Assembly (NCBI GenBank): GCA_023391015.1
Contig: JAEWBT010000118.1
Coordinates: 1 to 20,819, forward strand
Reading direction: 5' to 3'
Length of the DNA stretch: 20,819 nucleotides
DNA from: Bacteroidota bacterium
Lineage (GTDB): Bacteria > Bacteroidota > Bacteroidia > Chitinophagales > Chitinophagaceae
Part shown: in pieces, positions 1-8,056 of the stretch
How the letters are laid out: each line of letters begins with the position of its first letter
How positions within the stretch are numbered: the stretch's first letter is position 1
Position numbers and translations under genes: made by a program
The notes under the pieces: model-generated
What the model was told of the DNA's origin: nothing
Database searches by the model: none
The model's input: the letters and a program-made list of their open reading frames with translations, nothing else

Positions 1-3000
1 ACTTTCAGCTTGCGCTTAGCCGCGAGGTACACTTTCGCCAGTTTCAGCACGCCTGCCGGCAGTTCGTCGCCGATAGAGAGGTTGAACTTCTCGCGCTTGT
101 AGCGGCCCAGCTCTTCGTTGTACTTAATGCTGTAGTTGTGCAGCAGTTGGTTCAGCAGGTCATCGGTTTCGTCTTCGCCCGTCCAGCCCAGCGGATTCAC
201 ATTCTGGAAGTCAATCGCGCCGAGGTTTTTCGGGTTGAACTTGCTGCCTTTGCCGATAATCACCTCACCGAAGTTGTTGGAAACACCCGCAGAAGACTTG
301 TCTTTCAGCAGGGTCATCAGCTTGTCCATCAGGAGGTCTTTGACCGCCGTCAGGTTTTTGCTGTGTACGTCTTCAATTTTCTCCAGCTGTCCTTTCTCGC
401 GCGCCTTGGAGTTTTTGTCTTTCTTGGTGCGCTGGAAAAGTTGTTTTTTAATCACAATACCCTCAATGCCGGACGGTGCTTTCAGCGAAGCGTCTTTCGC
501 GTCGCCTGCCTTGTCGCCGAAGATGGCGCGGAGCAGCTTTTCTTCCGGTGTCGGGTCGGTTTCGCCTTTCGGGGTGATTTTACCAATCAGGATATCGCCT
601 TCCTTGATGTGGGCACCAATCCGAATGAGGCCGTTTTCATCCAAATCCTTTGTGGCTTCTTCCGAAACGTTCGGGATGTCGGAGGTCAGCTCTTCTTCGC
701 CCAGCTTGGTGTCGCGCACTTCCAGCTCATATTCATCAATGTGGATAGAGGTAAAGAGGTCTTCGCGCACCACCTTTTCGTTAATCACGATGGCATCCTC
801 AAAGTTGTACCCTTTCCACGGCATGAACGCCACTTTCAGGTTGCGACCCAGCGCCAGTTCACCCGCCTGCGTTGCGTACCCTTCGGTGAGGAAGTCGCCG
901 GTTTTCACCTTTTGGCCTTTACGAACCGCCGGCTTCAGGGTGATAGAGGTGCTTTGGTTGGTTTTAACGTACTTGGTCAGCGTGTATTTCCGGAGGTCGT
1001 CTTCAAACGAAACCAGACGCGCCTTGTCATTGCGATTGTAGCGCACGTGGATTTCGTTGGCGTCCACGTATTCCACCACGCCGTCGCCTTCCGCGTGGAA
1101 TTGAATCCGCGCGTCGCGGGCAGCGCGGCCTTCCAGACCGGTACCTACAATCGGAACCTGCGGACGAATCAGCGGCACGGCCTGACGTTGCATGTTCGAA
1201 CCCATCAGGGCACGGTTGGCGTCATCATGCTCCAGGAACGGAATCAGCGAGGCCGAAAGACCTACAATCTGGTTCGGTGCCACGTCCATGTATTCTACCT
1301 CGTCCGGGGCCAGAATCGGGAAGTCGCCGGTTTCGCGGGCGCGAATCTGGTCTTCCACAAAGTGGCCTTTCTCGTCCAGTGGCACGTTGGCCTGGGCAAT
1401 TTTGGCGAGGTCTTCTTCTTCCGCCGACAGGTAGGTTTGTTTTTTCAAATCCACCTTGCCGTCTTTCACCTTGCGATACGGGGTTTCAATAAAGCCCATA
1501 TCGTTGATTTTAGCGTGGACGCAAAGCGTGGAAATCAGACCAATGTTGGGTCCTTCCGGCGTTTCAATGGTGCAAAGGCGGCCATAGTGCGAGTAGTGCA
1601 CGTCGCGCACCTCAAAGCCTGCGCGCTCGCGGCTCAGACCACCGGGTCCGAGGGCCGAAATCCGGCGCTTGTGGGTGATTTCCGACAGCGGGTTGGTTTG
1701 GTCGAGGAACTGCGACAGCTGCGAGGTACCAAAGAACGAGTTGATAACCGAAGACAGCGTCCGCGCGTTGATCAGATCGATTGGGGTAAACACCTCATTG
1801 TCGCGCACGTTCATCCGCTCGCGGATCGTCCGGGCCATCCGGGCCAGACCCACGCCAAACTGGGCAAACAGTTGCTCGCCCACCGTGCGCACGCGACGGT
1901 TGCTCAGGTGGTCAATATCATCAATCTCGGCCTTGCCGTTGGTGAGGCGAACGAGATATTTGATGATGGTAATAATATCGTCCTTGGAAAGCACTTTTGA
2001 GTCCAGATTCACATCCAGACCGAGGCGGCGGTTGATTTTATAACGGCCTACTTCGCCGAGGTCGTAGCGTTTGTCGGAGAAGAACAGTTTATCTATAATA
2101 CCACGGGCCGTTTCGTCATCCGGCGCATCCGAACCGCGCAGCTGGCGGTAGATGTGCTGAACGGCTTCCAGCTCCGAGTTGGAAGTATCCTTGTTCAGCG
2201 TGTTGTAGATAATGCTGAAATCGCCGGAAACTTCTTCTTTTTGAAGGAAAACCGTCGGGATGCCCAGCTCTACAATCGTGTCCAGGTTATAGTCGTCCAG
2301 AACGGCGTCGCGGTCCAGCAGCACTTCGTTCCGCTCAATGCTCACCACTTCGCCGGTATCTTCATCCACAAAATCTTCTGTCCAGGAGCGCAGCACGCGC
2401 GCGGCGAGGCGGCGGCCCAGGTTGGCTTCCAGCGTTTTGCGATCGGCCTTCACCTCGTCGGCCATACCGAAGAGTTGCAGAATGTCTTTGTCCGTTTCGT
2501 AACCAATAGAGCGCAGCAGCGTGGTAACCGGAAACTTCTTTTTCCGGTCAATGTACGCATACATCACGTTGTTGATATCGGTGGCAAACTCCATCCACGC
2601 GCCTTTAAACGGAATCACGCGGGCCGAGTAAATTTTAGTGCCGTTCGGGTGCACGCTCTGGCCGAAGAATACGCCCGGCGAGCGGTGCAGCTGCGACACC
2701 ACCACGCGCTCCGCTCCGTTGATCACGAAGGTACCGCGTGGGGTCATGTAGGGAATGTTGCCGAGAAACACGTCCTGAACGATGGTCTCAAAGTCCACGT
2801 GCTCTTCGTCGTTACAGCTCAGCTTCAGCTTGGCTTTCAGCGGAACACTGTAAGTAAGTCCGCGCTCCATACACTCTTCAATAGTGTAGCGGGGCGGGTC
2901 AACAAAGTAATCCAGAAACTCCAGGACAAAGATGTTGCGGGTGTCGGAAATCGGGAAATTTTCCTTAAACACGCGAAACAGTCCTTCGTTGTCGCGCTTG

Positions 3001-3134
3001 TCCGGCGTGGTCTCCAGCTGGAAAAAGTCCTGAAAGGATTGCAGCTGAATGGCCAGCAGATCGGGCGTATCGGCAACGTCGTGGATTTTACCGAAGTTGA
3101 TCCGGCCGGTAGCGGTTGTCTTTTGTGGAACCAT
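1..3134 (-). CDS. rpoB: DNA-directed RNA polymerase beta subunit (3' part missing)
   Basis: This is the catalytic beta subunit of RNA polymerase. The minus strand reads open from an ATG at 3134 (MVPQKTTATGRINFGK) to the window edge, about 1044 codons; the usual Bacteroidota protein is near 1270, so roughly the last fifth lies outside. The rifampicin pocket is clear: SQLSQFLDQTNPLSE starts near residue 471, followed by THKRRISALGPGG. Asp478, His488 and Ser493, equivalent to E. coli 516, 526 and 531, are the sensitive-type residues. ETPEGPNIGLI and the KRKLKV segment just before the GDKMAGRHGNKG region are also present. rpoC would be expected next, beyond position 1. Unusually, no rplJ or rplL lies upstream; the neighbour is an unrelated gene on the other strand. 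Identity is essentially certain. Confidence 0.98.
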   Translation of the reverse strand, partial: MVPQKTTATGRINFGKIHDVADTPDLLAIQLQSFQDFFQLETTPDKRDNEGLFRVFKENFPISDTRNIFVLEFLDYFVDPPRYTIEECMERGLTYSVPLKAKLKLSCNDEEHVDFETIVQDVFLGNIPYMTPRGTFVINGAERVVVSQLHRSPGVFFGQSVHPNGTKIYSARVIPFKGAWMEFATDINNVMYAYIDRKKKFPVTTLLRSIGYETDKDILQLFGMADEVKADRKTLEANLGRRLAARVLRSWTEDFVDEDTGEVVSIERNEVLLDRDAVLDDYNLDTIVELGIPTVFLQKEEVSGDFSIIYNTLNKDTSNSELEAVQHIYRQLRGSDAPDDETARGIIDKLFFSDKRYDLGEVGRYKINRRLGLDVNLDSKVLSKDDIITIIKYLVRLTNGKAEIDDIDHLSNRRVRTVGEQLFAQFGVGLARMARTIRERMNVRDNEVFTPIDLINARTLSSVINSFFGTSQLSQFLDQTNPLSEITHKRRISALGPGGLSRERAGFEVRDVHYSHYGRLCTIETPEGPNIGLISTLCVHAKINDMGFIETPYRKVKDGKVDLKKQTYLSAEEEDLAKIAQANVPLDEKGHFVEDQIRARETGDFPILAPDEVEYMDVAPNQIVGLSASLIPFLEHDDANRALMGSNMQRQAVPLIRPQVPIVGTGLEGRAARDARIQFHAEGDGVVEYVDANEIHVRYNRNDKARLVSFEDDLRKYTLTKYVKTNQSTSITLKPAVRKGQKVKTGDFLTEGYATQAGELALGRNLKVAFMPWKGYNFEDAIVINEKVVREDLFTSIHIDEYELEVRDTKLGEEELTSDIPNVSEEATKDLDENGLIRIGAHIKEGDILIGKITPKGETDPTPEEKLLRAIFGDKAGDAKDASLKAPSGIEGIVIKKQLFQRTKKDKNSKAREKGQLEKIEDVHSKNLTAVKDLLMDKLMTLLKDKSSAGVSNNFGEVIIGKGSKFNPKNLGAIDFQNVNPLGWTGEDETDDLLNQLLHNYSIKYNEELGRYKREKFNLSIGDELPAGVLKLAKVYLAAKRKLK

Positions 3135-3205
3135 AATTTTATTAAAAACGCCTAAAAAAGATTAGGGTGGAGAAATAGGGGGATTTAAAAAGTATTAAAG
3201 ACACC

Positions 3206-3237
3206 AAAAAGCCCACATACAGAGGGGGTCTGTACGT
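3206..3237 (-). terminator. possible attenuator hairpin in the rpoB leader
   Basis: Read on the minus strand, ACGTACAGA and TCTGTATGT form a 9-bp stem (one non-Watson-Crick position) around a CCCCC loop. It is followed by GGGC and a run of five T. It lies about 70 nt before the rpoB ATG and well after the predicted promoter, so it would act inside the leader. The hairpin plus T run is seen directly; a role in attenuation is inferred. It could instead be a leftover terminator of a gene that once preceded rpoB. Confidence 0.45.
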
Positions 3238-3316
3238 AGGATAAGAGGTTGATTTTCAGCAGTATTTTACCAAAGAGAAAAGAGGCACGCGCAGGAACCC
3301 TTCCGGTAAGGGATTA

Positions 3317-3324
3317 CGAAGGTA
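3317..3324 (-). promoter_or_regulatory. rpoB promoter, -7 element
   Basis: The minus strand reads TACCTTCG, a TTCG variant of the Bacteroidota -7 element TAnnTTTG. A TTTG tetramer lies about 23 nt upstream (in CAATTTGC), at the long end of the accepted spacing. The same octamer precedes purM and anmK. Transcription from here would give a leader of about 175 nt before the rpoB ATG. The remaining part of the 3135-3570 gap shows one TTTCCGGAAA palindrome (3460-3469), a degenerate copy near 3514, and no gene. Confidence 0.55.
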
Positions 3325-3570
3325 CGAAAAGTTGCCTTTATTTATAGCAAATTGCGTTCCAAAAATACACGACCTTACATAATTTTTAATAACGAATATT
3401 TAACCCCTTCTCAGAACACTCGCCCTCACCGGCCCTTGGGGCTGTAAAAGTAGCTTAGATTTCCGGAAAGCAGCCGTTTTCAGCGGTTTCTTTAAACGCC
3501 CTTTCAAAGCTAAATTTCCGAAAATCAGCGCTGCGTCTTATTTTGGACCTCTGTTTCTGGTTTTCCGATC

Positions 3571-4107
3571 ATGCGCCTTACTTTTTCCGCCCTGCTGGCA
3601 GTGCTTTCCATTCTGGCTTTTTCCTGTAAAAAAGACGACCCGATTGATGCTGCAAAAGTGTATCGCCGGCAGGTTTATAATTACAGCTTCAACACCGGTC
3701 AGGTCGTGGATCGGCTGCCCTATTACAACCGCCGCACCAAGCTGGATTCTATGCGCGCAACGGTCGTTCTGGAGGAGCGGCCACTGGAAAAAACACTCAT
3801 TACCGTTTCGCTTTTCAACGCACCGGCCGGCGAGATTTTTCCGGTAGGCGTGCGCCGCGCCGACAGCACACTTAGCTATGGATATGAAACAGAGTTTGAT
3901 GCCGATGTGTTTGCTAAAAATATGGCCGGAACCGGTAAAGGCGGCATGGTCAAGGACAGCGTTCGCTCGCGTTACAGTTTTGATTATCTGACAACAAAAT
4001 ATGACGGCTATTTTGTTGTAAAAGATCCGATTGCGCCGGATACTTCTCTCAATATAGACACCTTTACGTCTGCCATCTTCCCGGTCTTTGGCACTTTCGC
4101 CCGCTAA
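3571..4107 (+). CDS. small hypothetical lipoprotein
   Basis: A 178-residue protein of unknown function. The N-terminus MRLTFSALLAVLSILAFSC is a lipoprotein signal peptide with the lipobox Cys at residue 19, followed by KKDDP, a charged stretch common after the lipidated Cys in Bacteroidota. It should therefore be anchored in the outer or inner membrane facing the periplasm or outside. The mature part has no recognised motif; it is rich in Tyr, Arg, Asp and beta-prone residues. It starts about 430 nt from rpoB on the opposite strand and ends 66 nt before sua5 in the same direction, with three TTTCCGGAAA palindromes in that gap. The lipoprotein call is strong; nothing about function can be said. 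Confidence 0.85.
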   Translation: MRLTFSALLAVLSILAFSCKKDDPIDAAKVYRRQVYNYSFNTGQVVDRLPYYNRRTKLDSMRATVVLEERPLEKTLITVSLFNAPAGEIFPVGVRRADSTLSYGYETEFDADVFAKNMAGTGKGGMVKDSVRSRYSFDYLTTKYDGYFVVKDPIAPDTSLNIDTFTSAIFPVFGTFAR

Positions 4108-4109
4108 AG

Positions 4110-4151
4110 TTTCCGGAAATTTCCGGAAATCATTCGCTTCATTTCCGGAAA
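4110..4151. repeat. cluster of three TTTCCGGAAA palindromes
   Basis: Three perfect copies of the 10-mer sit at 4110-4119, 4120-4129 and 4142-4151, the first two directly abutting. Centre-to-centre distances are 10 and 22 nt, close to one and two helical turns. The cluster fills most of the gap between the lipoprotein stop and the sua5 start. Each copy could form a small hairpin, but no T run follows, so a terminator is unlikely. It is the densest cluster of the motif in the window. Confidence 0.9.
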
Positions 4152-4173
4152 TTACAGCCCTTCAAAACCTGCT

Positions 4174-5145
4174 TTGCACACCAAGACCGGAACCGATCTT
4201 TCCTTTGCAGCTCAGCTCTTAGAAGCTGGTGAAGTGGTGGCAATCCCCACCGAAACGGTGTATGGACTTGCGGCAAATGCCTTTTCGGAACAGGCAGTCT
4301 TGAAAATTTTTAGGGCCAAGAAGCGGCCGCAGTTCAATCCGTTGATTGTTCATTTCAGGGACGCCGAAGCGGCTTTTGGCGTGGCAGAAAATATTCCGGA
4401 GGCCGCCCGTCTTTTGGCGCAAAAATTCTGGCCTGGCCCGCTTACCTTGCTCTTGCCGAAGAAAAGCGCCATCCCTGACCTGGTAACCGCAGGCAGTTCA
4501 CGGGTGGCCGTGCGCGTTCCCGCCCACCCGCTTTTCCGGAAACTATTGGCGCTTTTGCCGTTCCCGCTGGCCGCGCCCAGCGCCAACCTTTTTACTACCA
4601 TCAGCCCGACTGCGGCAGCGCATGTGGCCAAAGGCCTTTCCGGTCGCATTCCTTATATACTGGACGGCGGCCCAAGCGAAGTGGGTTTAGAATCTACGAT
4701 TATTGGTTTTGAGGAAAGCGGCCAACCGGTTTTGTACCGCTCCGGCGGCATTTCCCGCGAAGCGATTGAAACGGTTTTGGGCGTTCCGGTCTTACTTCAA
4801 AACAAACCCGAAAATCATCCCGTAGCGCCGGGCCAGTTGCGCAGTCATTATGCACCCGGAAAACCTTTGTATTTCGGGGCTTCCATTCCGGAACTGCTGC
4901 CTTTTGCAGAAGGTAAACGTGCCGCACTGATTCTTTTTGAAAAGCCTTTTTCCTCCCATTTTCCGGAATTTGTTCTTTCTCCAAAAGGCACTTTGACCGA
5001 AGCGGCTCAAAACCTTTTTGCTGCGCTGCATTGGGCCAATAGTCAAGAAGCCGACGTGATTTTGGCCCAGGCCGTTCCGGAAAACGGACTTGGTGTTGCC
5101 ATCAACGACCGCTTAAAGCGCGCTTCGGTAAATGCCGTCTTTTAA
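4174..5145 (+). CDS. sua5: L-threonylcarbamoyladenylate synthase, Sua5 type
   Basis: The enzyme makes threonylcarbamoyl-AMP from threonine, bicarbonate and ATP, the first step of t6A formation at A37 of ANN-decoding tRNAs, in the cytoplasm. The N-terminal YrdC/TsaC domain is plain: VVAIPTETVYGLAANA near residue 22, KKRPQFNPLIVHF, FWPGPLTLLL, VRVPAHP and PLAAPSANL. The linker SHYAPGKPLYF and a C-terminal Sua5 domain complete a 323-residue protein, so this is the long two-domain form rather than short TsaC. The start is a TTG; no ATG occurs in frame between the previous stop (4105-4107) and here, and the TTG gives the normal family N-terminus. There is no visible Shine-Dalgarno sequence. MtaB, encoded at 10469-11743, modifies the product of this pathway further. 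Confidence 0.95.
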   Translation: MHTKTGTDLSFAAQLLEAGEVVAIPTETVYGLAANAFSEQAVLKIFRAKKRPQFNPLIVHFRDAEAAFGVAENIPEAARLLAQKFWPGPLTLLLPKKSAIPDLVTAGSSRVAVRVPAHPLFRKLLALLPFPLAAPSANLFTTISPTAAAHVAKGLSGRIPYILDGGPSEVGLESTIIGFEESGQPVLYRSGGISREAIETVLGVPVLLQNKPENHPVAPGQLRSHYAPGKPLYFGASIPELLPFAEGKRAALILFEKPFSSHFPEFVLSPKGTLTEAAQNLFAALHWANSQEADVILAQAVPENGLGVAINDRLKRASVNAVF

Positions 5146-5347
5146 TGTAGAGATGCACAAATGGAGCGTCTCATTGGAGAAAGCACCCCCTCAATCCATC
5201 CGGGAAAGGATCTTCTTTTTCCGGAAAACAGATGGCTTTTAAAACCTGTTCCAACCCGTTTGAAAACAGTTTGGCACGGTTCTGTATTGGATTATAAAGA
5301 AGCGTTTTTTGAGAAACGCGTTTACCCCCGTTTTCTGGTATTTTTCT

Positions 5348-6130
5348 ATGTCGCAACCTACGACCGCCCCTCCTTTCTGGGAAAAGCCCTTGCTTGCCGC
5401 AGGCGACCAGGTACGTTTTATGGGCGCTTTTTTCCGGAACTTATTCCGGACTGGCTTTGAATGGGGCGAATTTGTGCGCCAGTGCTATCTGATTGGTTAT
5501 AAATCGCTTTCCCTTTGCGGAATTACGGGTTTCATTCTGGGCTTTGTATTGACGCTGCAAAGCGAGCCTACGATGAAAGAATTTGGTGCGCAAAGCTTTG
5601 TGCCCAGCATGGTGGCCATCTCGGTAATCCGCGAAGTGGGGCCGGTCATCATCGCCCTGATTTGCGCCGGCAAAGTGGCTTCTTCCATTGGTGCCGAACT
5701 GGGCTCTATGAAAGTTACCGAGCAGATCGACGCGATGGAAGTTTCCGGTGCATCACCGATGCAATACCTGGTGGTAACCCGCATTCTGGCCTGCACGGTG
5801 ATGATTCCCATCTTAACACTTATGGCCGATGCCCTGGCACTGGTGGGCGGTTGGGTGGCTTCCAACATCAATAACAAGGTCGCGTGGTCGGTTTATTTCA
5901 ACAAAGCATTTGGCTCGCTGGAGTTTTCGGATCTGATTCCGGCATTTATTAAAACCATCTTTTTTGGCTTTGCCATCGGCTTTGTAGGCTCCTACAAAGG
6001 CTACAACTCGGACCGCGGCACGGAAAGCGTGGGCGTGGCAGCCAATAGCGCGGTGGTCAGCGCCTCGCTGTGGGTGATTGTGCTTGATGCGATTGCCGTG
6101 CAACTTACCAGTGTTTTTGCCTACACTTAA
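5348..6130 (+). CDS. mlaE: Mce/Mla-type ABC transporter permease
   Basis: This is the inner-membrane permease of an Mce-family lipid transporter. The ATG at 5348 gives MSQPTTAPPFWEKP and a protein of about 260 residues, the usual MlaE length; a TTG start 39 nt upstream is possible but less likely. Conserved family features are visible: a membrane segment around GITGFILGFVLTLQSEP, then the cytoplasmic coupling region VAISVIREVGPVIIALICAGKVASS, GAELGSMKVTEQIDAM, and late hydrophobic segments ending in LWVIVLDAIAVQLTSVF. It is followed after 15 nt by the ATPase and then the MCE protein, so the three form one operon. The preceding gap 5146-5347 holds one TTTCCGGAAA copy (5218-5227) but no convincing promoter or gene. 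Confidence 0.93.
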   Translation: MSQPTTAPPFWEKPLLAAGDQVRFMGAFFRNLFRTGFEWGEFVRQCYLIGYKSLSLCGITGFILGFVLTLQSEPTMKEFGAQSFVPSMVAISVIREVGPVIIALICAGKVASSIGAELGSMKVTEQIDAMEVSGASPMQYLVVTRILACTVMIPILTLMADALALVGGWVASNINNKVAWSVYFNKAFGSLEFSDLIPAFIKTIFFGFAIGFVGSYKGYNSDRGTESVGVAANSAVVSASLWVIVLDAIAVQLTSVFAYT

Positions 6131-6145
6131 TTTATATTAGATTCT

Positions 6146-6973
6146 ATGAAAGCCCCCCTGAATGTGACCTTAACGGACTCCTCTCAGACCGGTGCAAAGC
6201 CGGCGGAGGGCCCTGCCCCCGCGAATAGCGCTTCGGGCCAAGAAGTGGTCGTAGACGTAGAACATCTGGCAAAAGCTTTTGGCAAAAACAAAGTCCTGAC
6301 CGACCTGAGCTATAAACTCTACCGCGGTGAAAACCTGATTGTACTGGGGAAATCCGGGACCGGAAAATCGGTTTCCATTAAGTGCATGGTGGGAATGCTG
6401 CGGCAGGATTCCGGCACGCTGAAGGTTTTTGGAGAAGAAGTCAAAGACCTGGATGAAGTAGGCCTGCGCGAACTGCGCATCCGGATTGGCTTTTTGTTTC
6501 AGAGTGGTGCGCTGTATGACTCGATGACCGTTTTCGATAACCTGGCATTTCCACTCACGCGTGTTTTAAAGCTCAAAGACGACGCTGAAATCGAAAGCCG
6601 CGTCAAGGAAGTGCTCGAAGGTGTGGGGCTGGTGGATGCAATGAACAAAATGCCGTCAGATCTTTCGGGGGGTCAGCGCAAACGCATTGGTCTTGCCCGC
6701 ACCCTGATTTTAAAACCGGAAATCATGCTTTATGACGAGCCTACCACCGGCCTCGACCCGATTACCTCGCGCGAAATCAGCGAGCTGATCCGGAAAATGC
6801 AAAAGAAATACAACATCTCTTCGATTATCATCACCCACGACATGGAGTGCGCCCGGATTACCGGCGACCGCATTATTGTTATGAAAGAAGGCGTCGTAAC
6901 TGCCGAAGGGCAGTTTGACGAGCTTTCCAACTCGCCGGATGAATTTGTCCGGTCCTTTTTCCAACCTGCTTAA
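6146..6973 (+). CDS. mlaF: Mce/Mla-type ABC transporter ATP-binding protein
   Basis: This cytoplasmic ATPase drives the MlaE-type permease. All nucleotide-binding motifs are intact: Walker A GKSGTGKS at residues 68-75, Q-loop FLFQSGALYDSMTV, signature LSGGQRKRIGLARTL, Walker B IMLYDEPTTGLDP and the switch His in IITHD. The protein has 275 residues. A family oddity is the first 33 or so residues, a Pro/Ala/Ser-rich, probably disordered extension before the usual beginning at VVVDVEHLAKAFG. The ATG at 6146 is the only good start ahead of the domain and lies 15 nt after the permease stop, so the extension is probably real. The MCE gene starts 12 nt after its stop. Confidence 0.95.
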   Translation: MKAPLNVTLTDSSQTGAKPAEGPAPANSASGQEVVVDVEHLAKAFGKNKVLTDLSYKLYRGENLIVLGKSGTGKSVSIKCMVGMLRQDSGTLKVFGEEVKDLDEVGLRELRIRIGFLFQSGALYDSMTVFDNLAFPLTRVLKLKDDAEIESRVKEVLEGVGLVDAMNKMPSDLSGGQRKRIGLARTLILKPEIMLYDEPTTGLDPITSREISELIRKMQKKYNISSIIITHDMECARITGDRIIVMKEGVVTAEGQFDELSNSPDEFVRSFFQPA

Positions 6974-6985
6974 GATTATACGGGT

Positions 6986-7969
6986 ATGCAAGCCACAACA
7001 ACTTCTCAAAAAATACGCATCGGCCTTTTCACGCTTGTGGGATTGGTGCTTCTGGTGTTGGGGATTTTCTTTATTGGAAGTTCCAAAAGCCTTTTCACCA
7101 AAACCTATAAGGTATATGGTACGTTCAACAACGTAGGCGGCCTTCAAATCGGCAATAATGTTCGCTTTGCCGGCATTACCGCCGGCGCAGTCGAAAACAT
7201 CACGGTTATCAACGACAGCACCGTGCGCGTAGATATGCGGATTAAAACCAAATACCAGCCATATATCAAATCAGATGCAGTGGCCACCATTGGCTCCGAC
7301 GGCCTGATGGGCGATAAGCTGATTACCATTGCGCCCGGCCACCAAAGCCAAACGCCGCTAAAAGATGGCCAGAAAATCATTTCTCAAAACCCAACCGACT
7401 ACGACAAGGTAATCGCCAAATTCACCGCCGTAGCCGACAACGCCAATGTGATTACCGCTGCCCTCGCCGATATTGCCACCGAAATCCGGGGTGGAAAAGG
7501 CACTATTGGCCGCCTGATGTATAACGACGACCTCGCCGTGCAGATTGAAGGAACTATGTCTAACGCCAACCGCATGAGCGCCGCCTTTGCCGATCTGGGC
7601 TCGCAGGTGCGTTCCGGAAAAGGTTCGGTTGGACAGCTTCTCTACACCGACAACCTCGCCAAAAGCCTCAATGGTGCAGCCGCCAATGCCAATAAAGCCA
7701 TGGCCAGTGCCGATGAAGCCGTCAAAAACATCAATCAGGCCGCCTACAACTTTAGCGAAAACATGAAAGCGCTGCAAGGCAACATCCTGTTTCGCAGCTA
7801 CTTCCGCGACAAGCAGGCCGCCGAAGGAGCCAATGCCGAAATCCTGGAGCAAGGCGCTCCCGTTGAAAGCACGATCAACCAAAGCGATCTTACGGAAGCC
7901 GAAATGAGCGAAATGCGCAAGGCTGCCGAAGCAGAACTGGAGAAAAAGCGCAAAACCAATAAGCGGTAA
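6986..7969 (+). CDS. mlaD: MCE-domain (MlaD-family) lipid-binding protein
   Basis: MCE proteins form a ring that carries lipids between membranes, anchored in the inner membrane with the MCE domain in the periplasm. Here residues 9-31 (IRIGLFTLVGLVLLVLGIFFIG) are a single membrane anchor. An MCE domain follows: YKVYGTFNNVGGLQIGNNVRFAGITAGAV and then IGSDGLMGDKLITIAPG. The remaining 200 residues are helical, with two related segments (RGGKGTIGRLMYNDDLA and RSGKGSVGQLLYTDNLA), ending in a charged Glu/Lys tail. Length is 327. It is the third gene of the mlaEFD-like operon; no MlaB (STAS) or MlaC gene lies in the window, which is common in Bacteroidota. The operon ends at the hairpin starting at 8002. 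Confidence 0.92.
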   Translation: MQATTTSQKIRIGLFTLVGLVLLVLGIFFIGSSKSLFTKTYKVYGTFNNVGGLQIGNNVRFAGITAGAVENITVINDSTVRVDMRIKTKYQPYIKSDAVATIGSDGLMGDKLITIAPGHQSQTPLKDGQKIISQNPTDYDKVIAKFTAVADNANVITAALADIATEIRGGKGTIGRLMYNDDLAVQIEGTMSNANRMSAAFADLGSQVRSGKGSVGQLLYTDNLAKSLNGAAANANKAMASADEAVKNINQAAYNFSENMKALQGNILFRSYFRDKQAAEGANAEILEQGAPVESTINQSDLTEAEMSEMRKAAEAELEKKRKTNKR

Positions 7970-8001
7970 TGCCTGCGCCTGCCAATATTTAGTACTCAAA
8001 C

Positions 8002-8040
8002 AAAGCCCTTTATTTTCCGGAAAATAAAGGGCTTTTTCGG
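8002..8040 (+). terminator. strong terminator of the mla-like operon with TTTTCCGGAAAA at its apex
   Basis: A perfect 34-nt inverted repeat runs 8002-8018 and 8019-8035, each arm 17 nt (AAAGCCCTTTATTTTCC and its complement). The arms meet at the iterated palindrome, so the loop would form from its central bases. On the plus strand it is followed by TTCGG after a GCTTTTT run, typical of an intrinsic terminator. It lies 32 nt after the mlaD stop and 22 nt from the convergent sulfatase-like gene, so it may serve both. Confidence 0.88.
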
Positions 8041-8056
8041 GCCTGGGGAAAGACCG

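Noticed and set aside
1650..1724. Possible rifampicin-resistance change in rpoB
   Set aside because: Asp478, His488 and Ser493 are the sensitive-type residues; no known resistance change is seen.
138..2000. A 620-codon open frame on the plus strand, opposite rpoB, and a 333-codon one at 2154-3155
   Set aside because: They lie exactly antisense to a highly conserved rpoB, show no domain and are rich in Phe, His, Val and Arg, as expected from the complement of its codon use.
5161..5460. A 99-codon open frame overlapping the start of mlaE
   Set aside because: It has no recognisable domain, no promoter, and overlaps the well-supported permease by over 110 nt in another frame.
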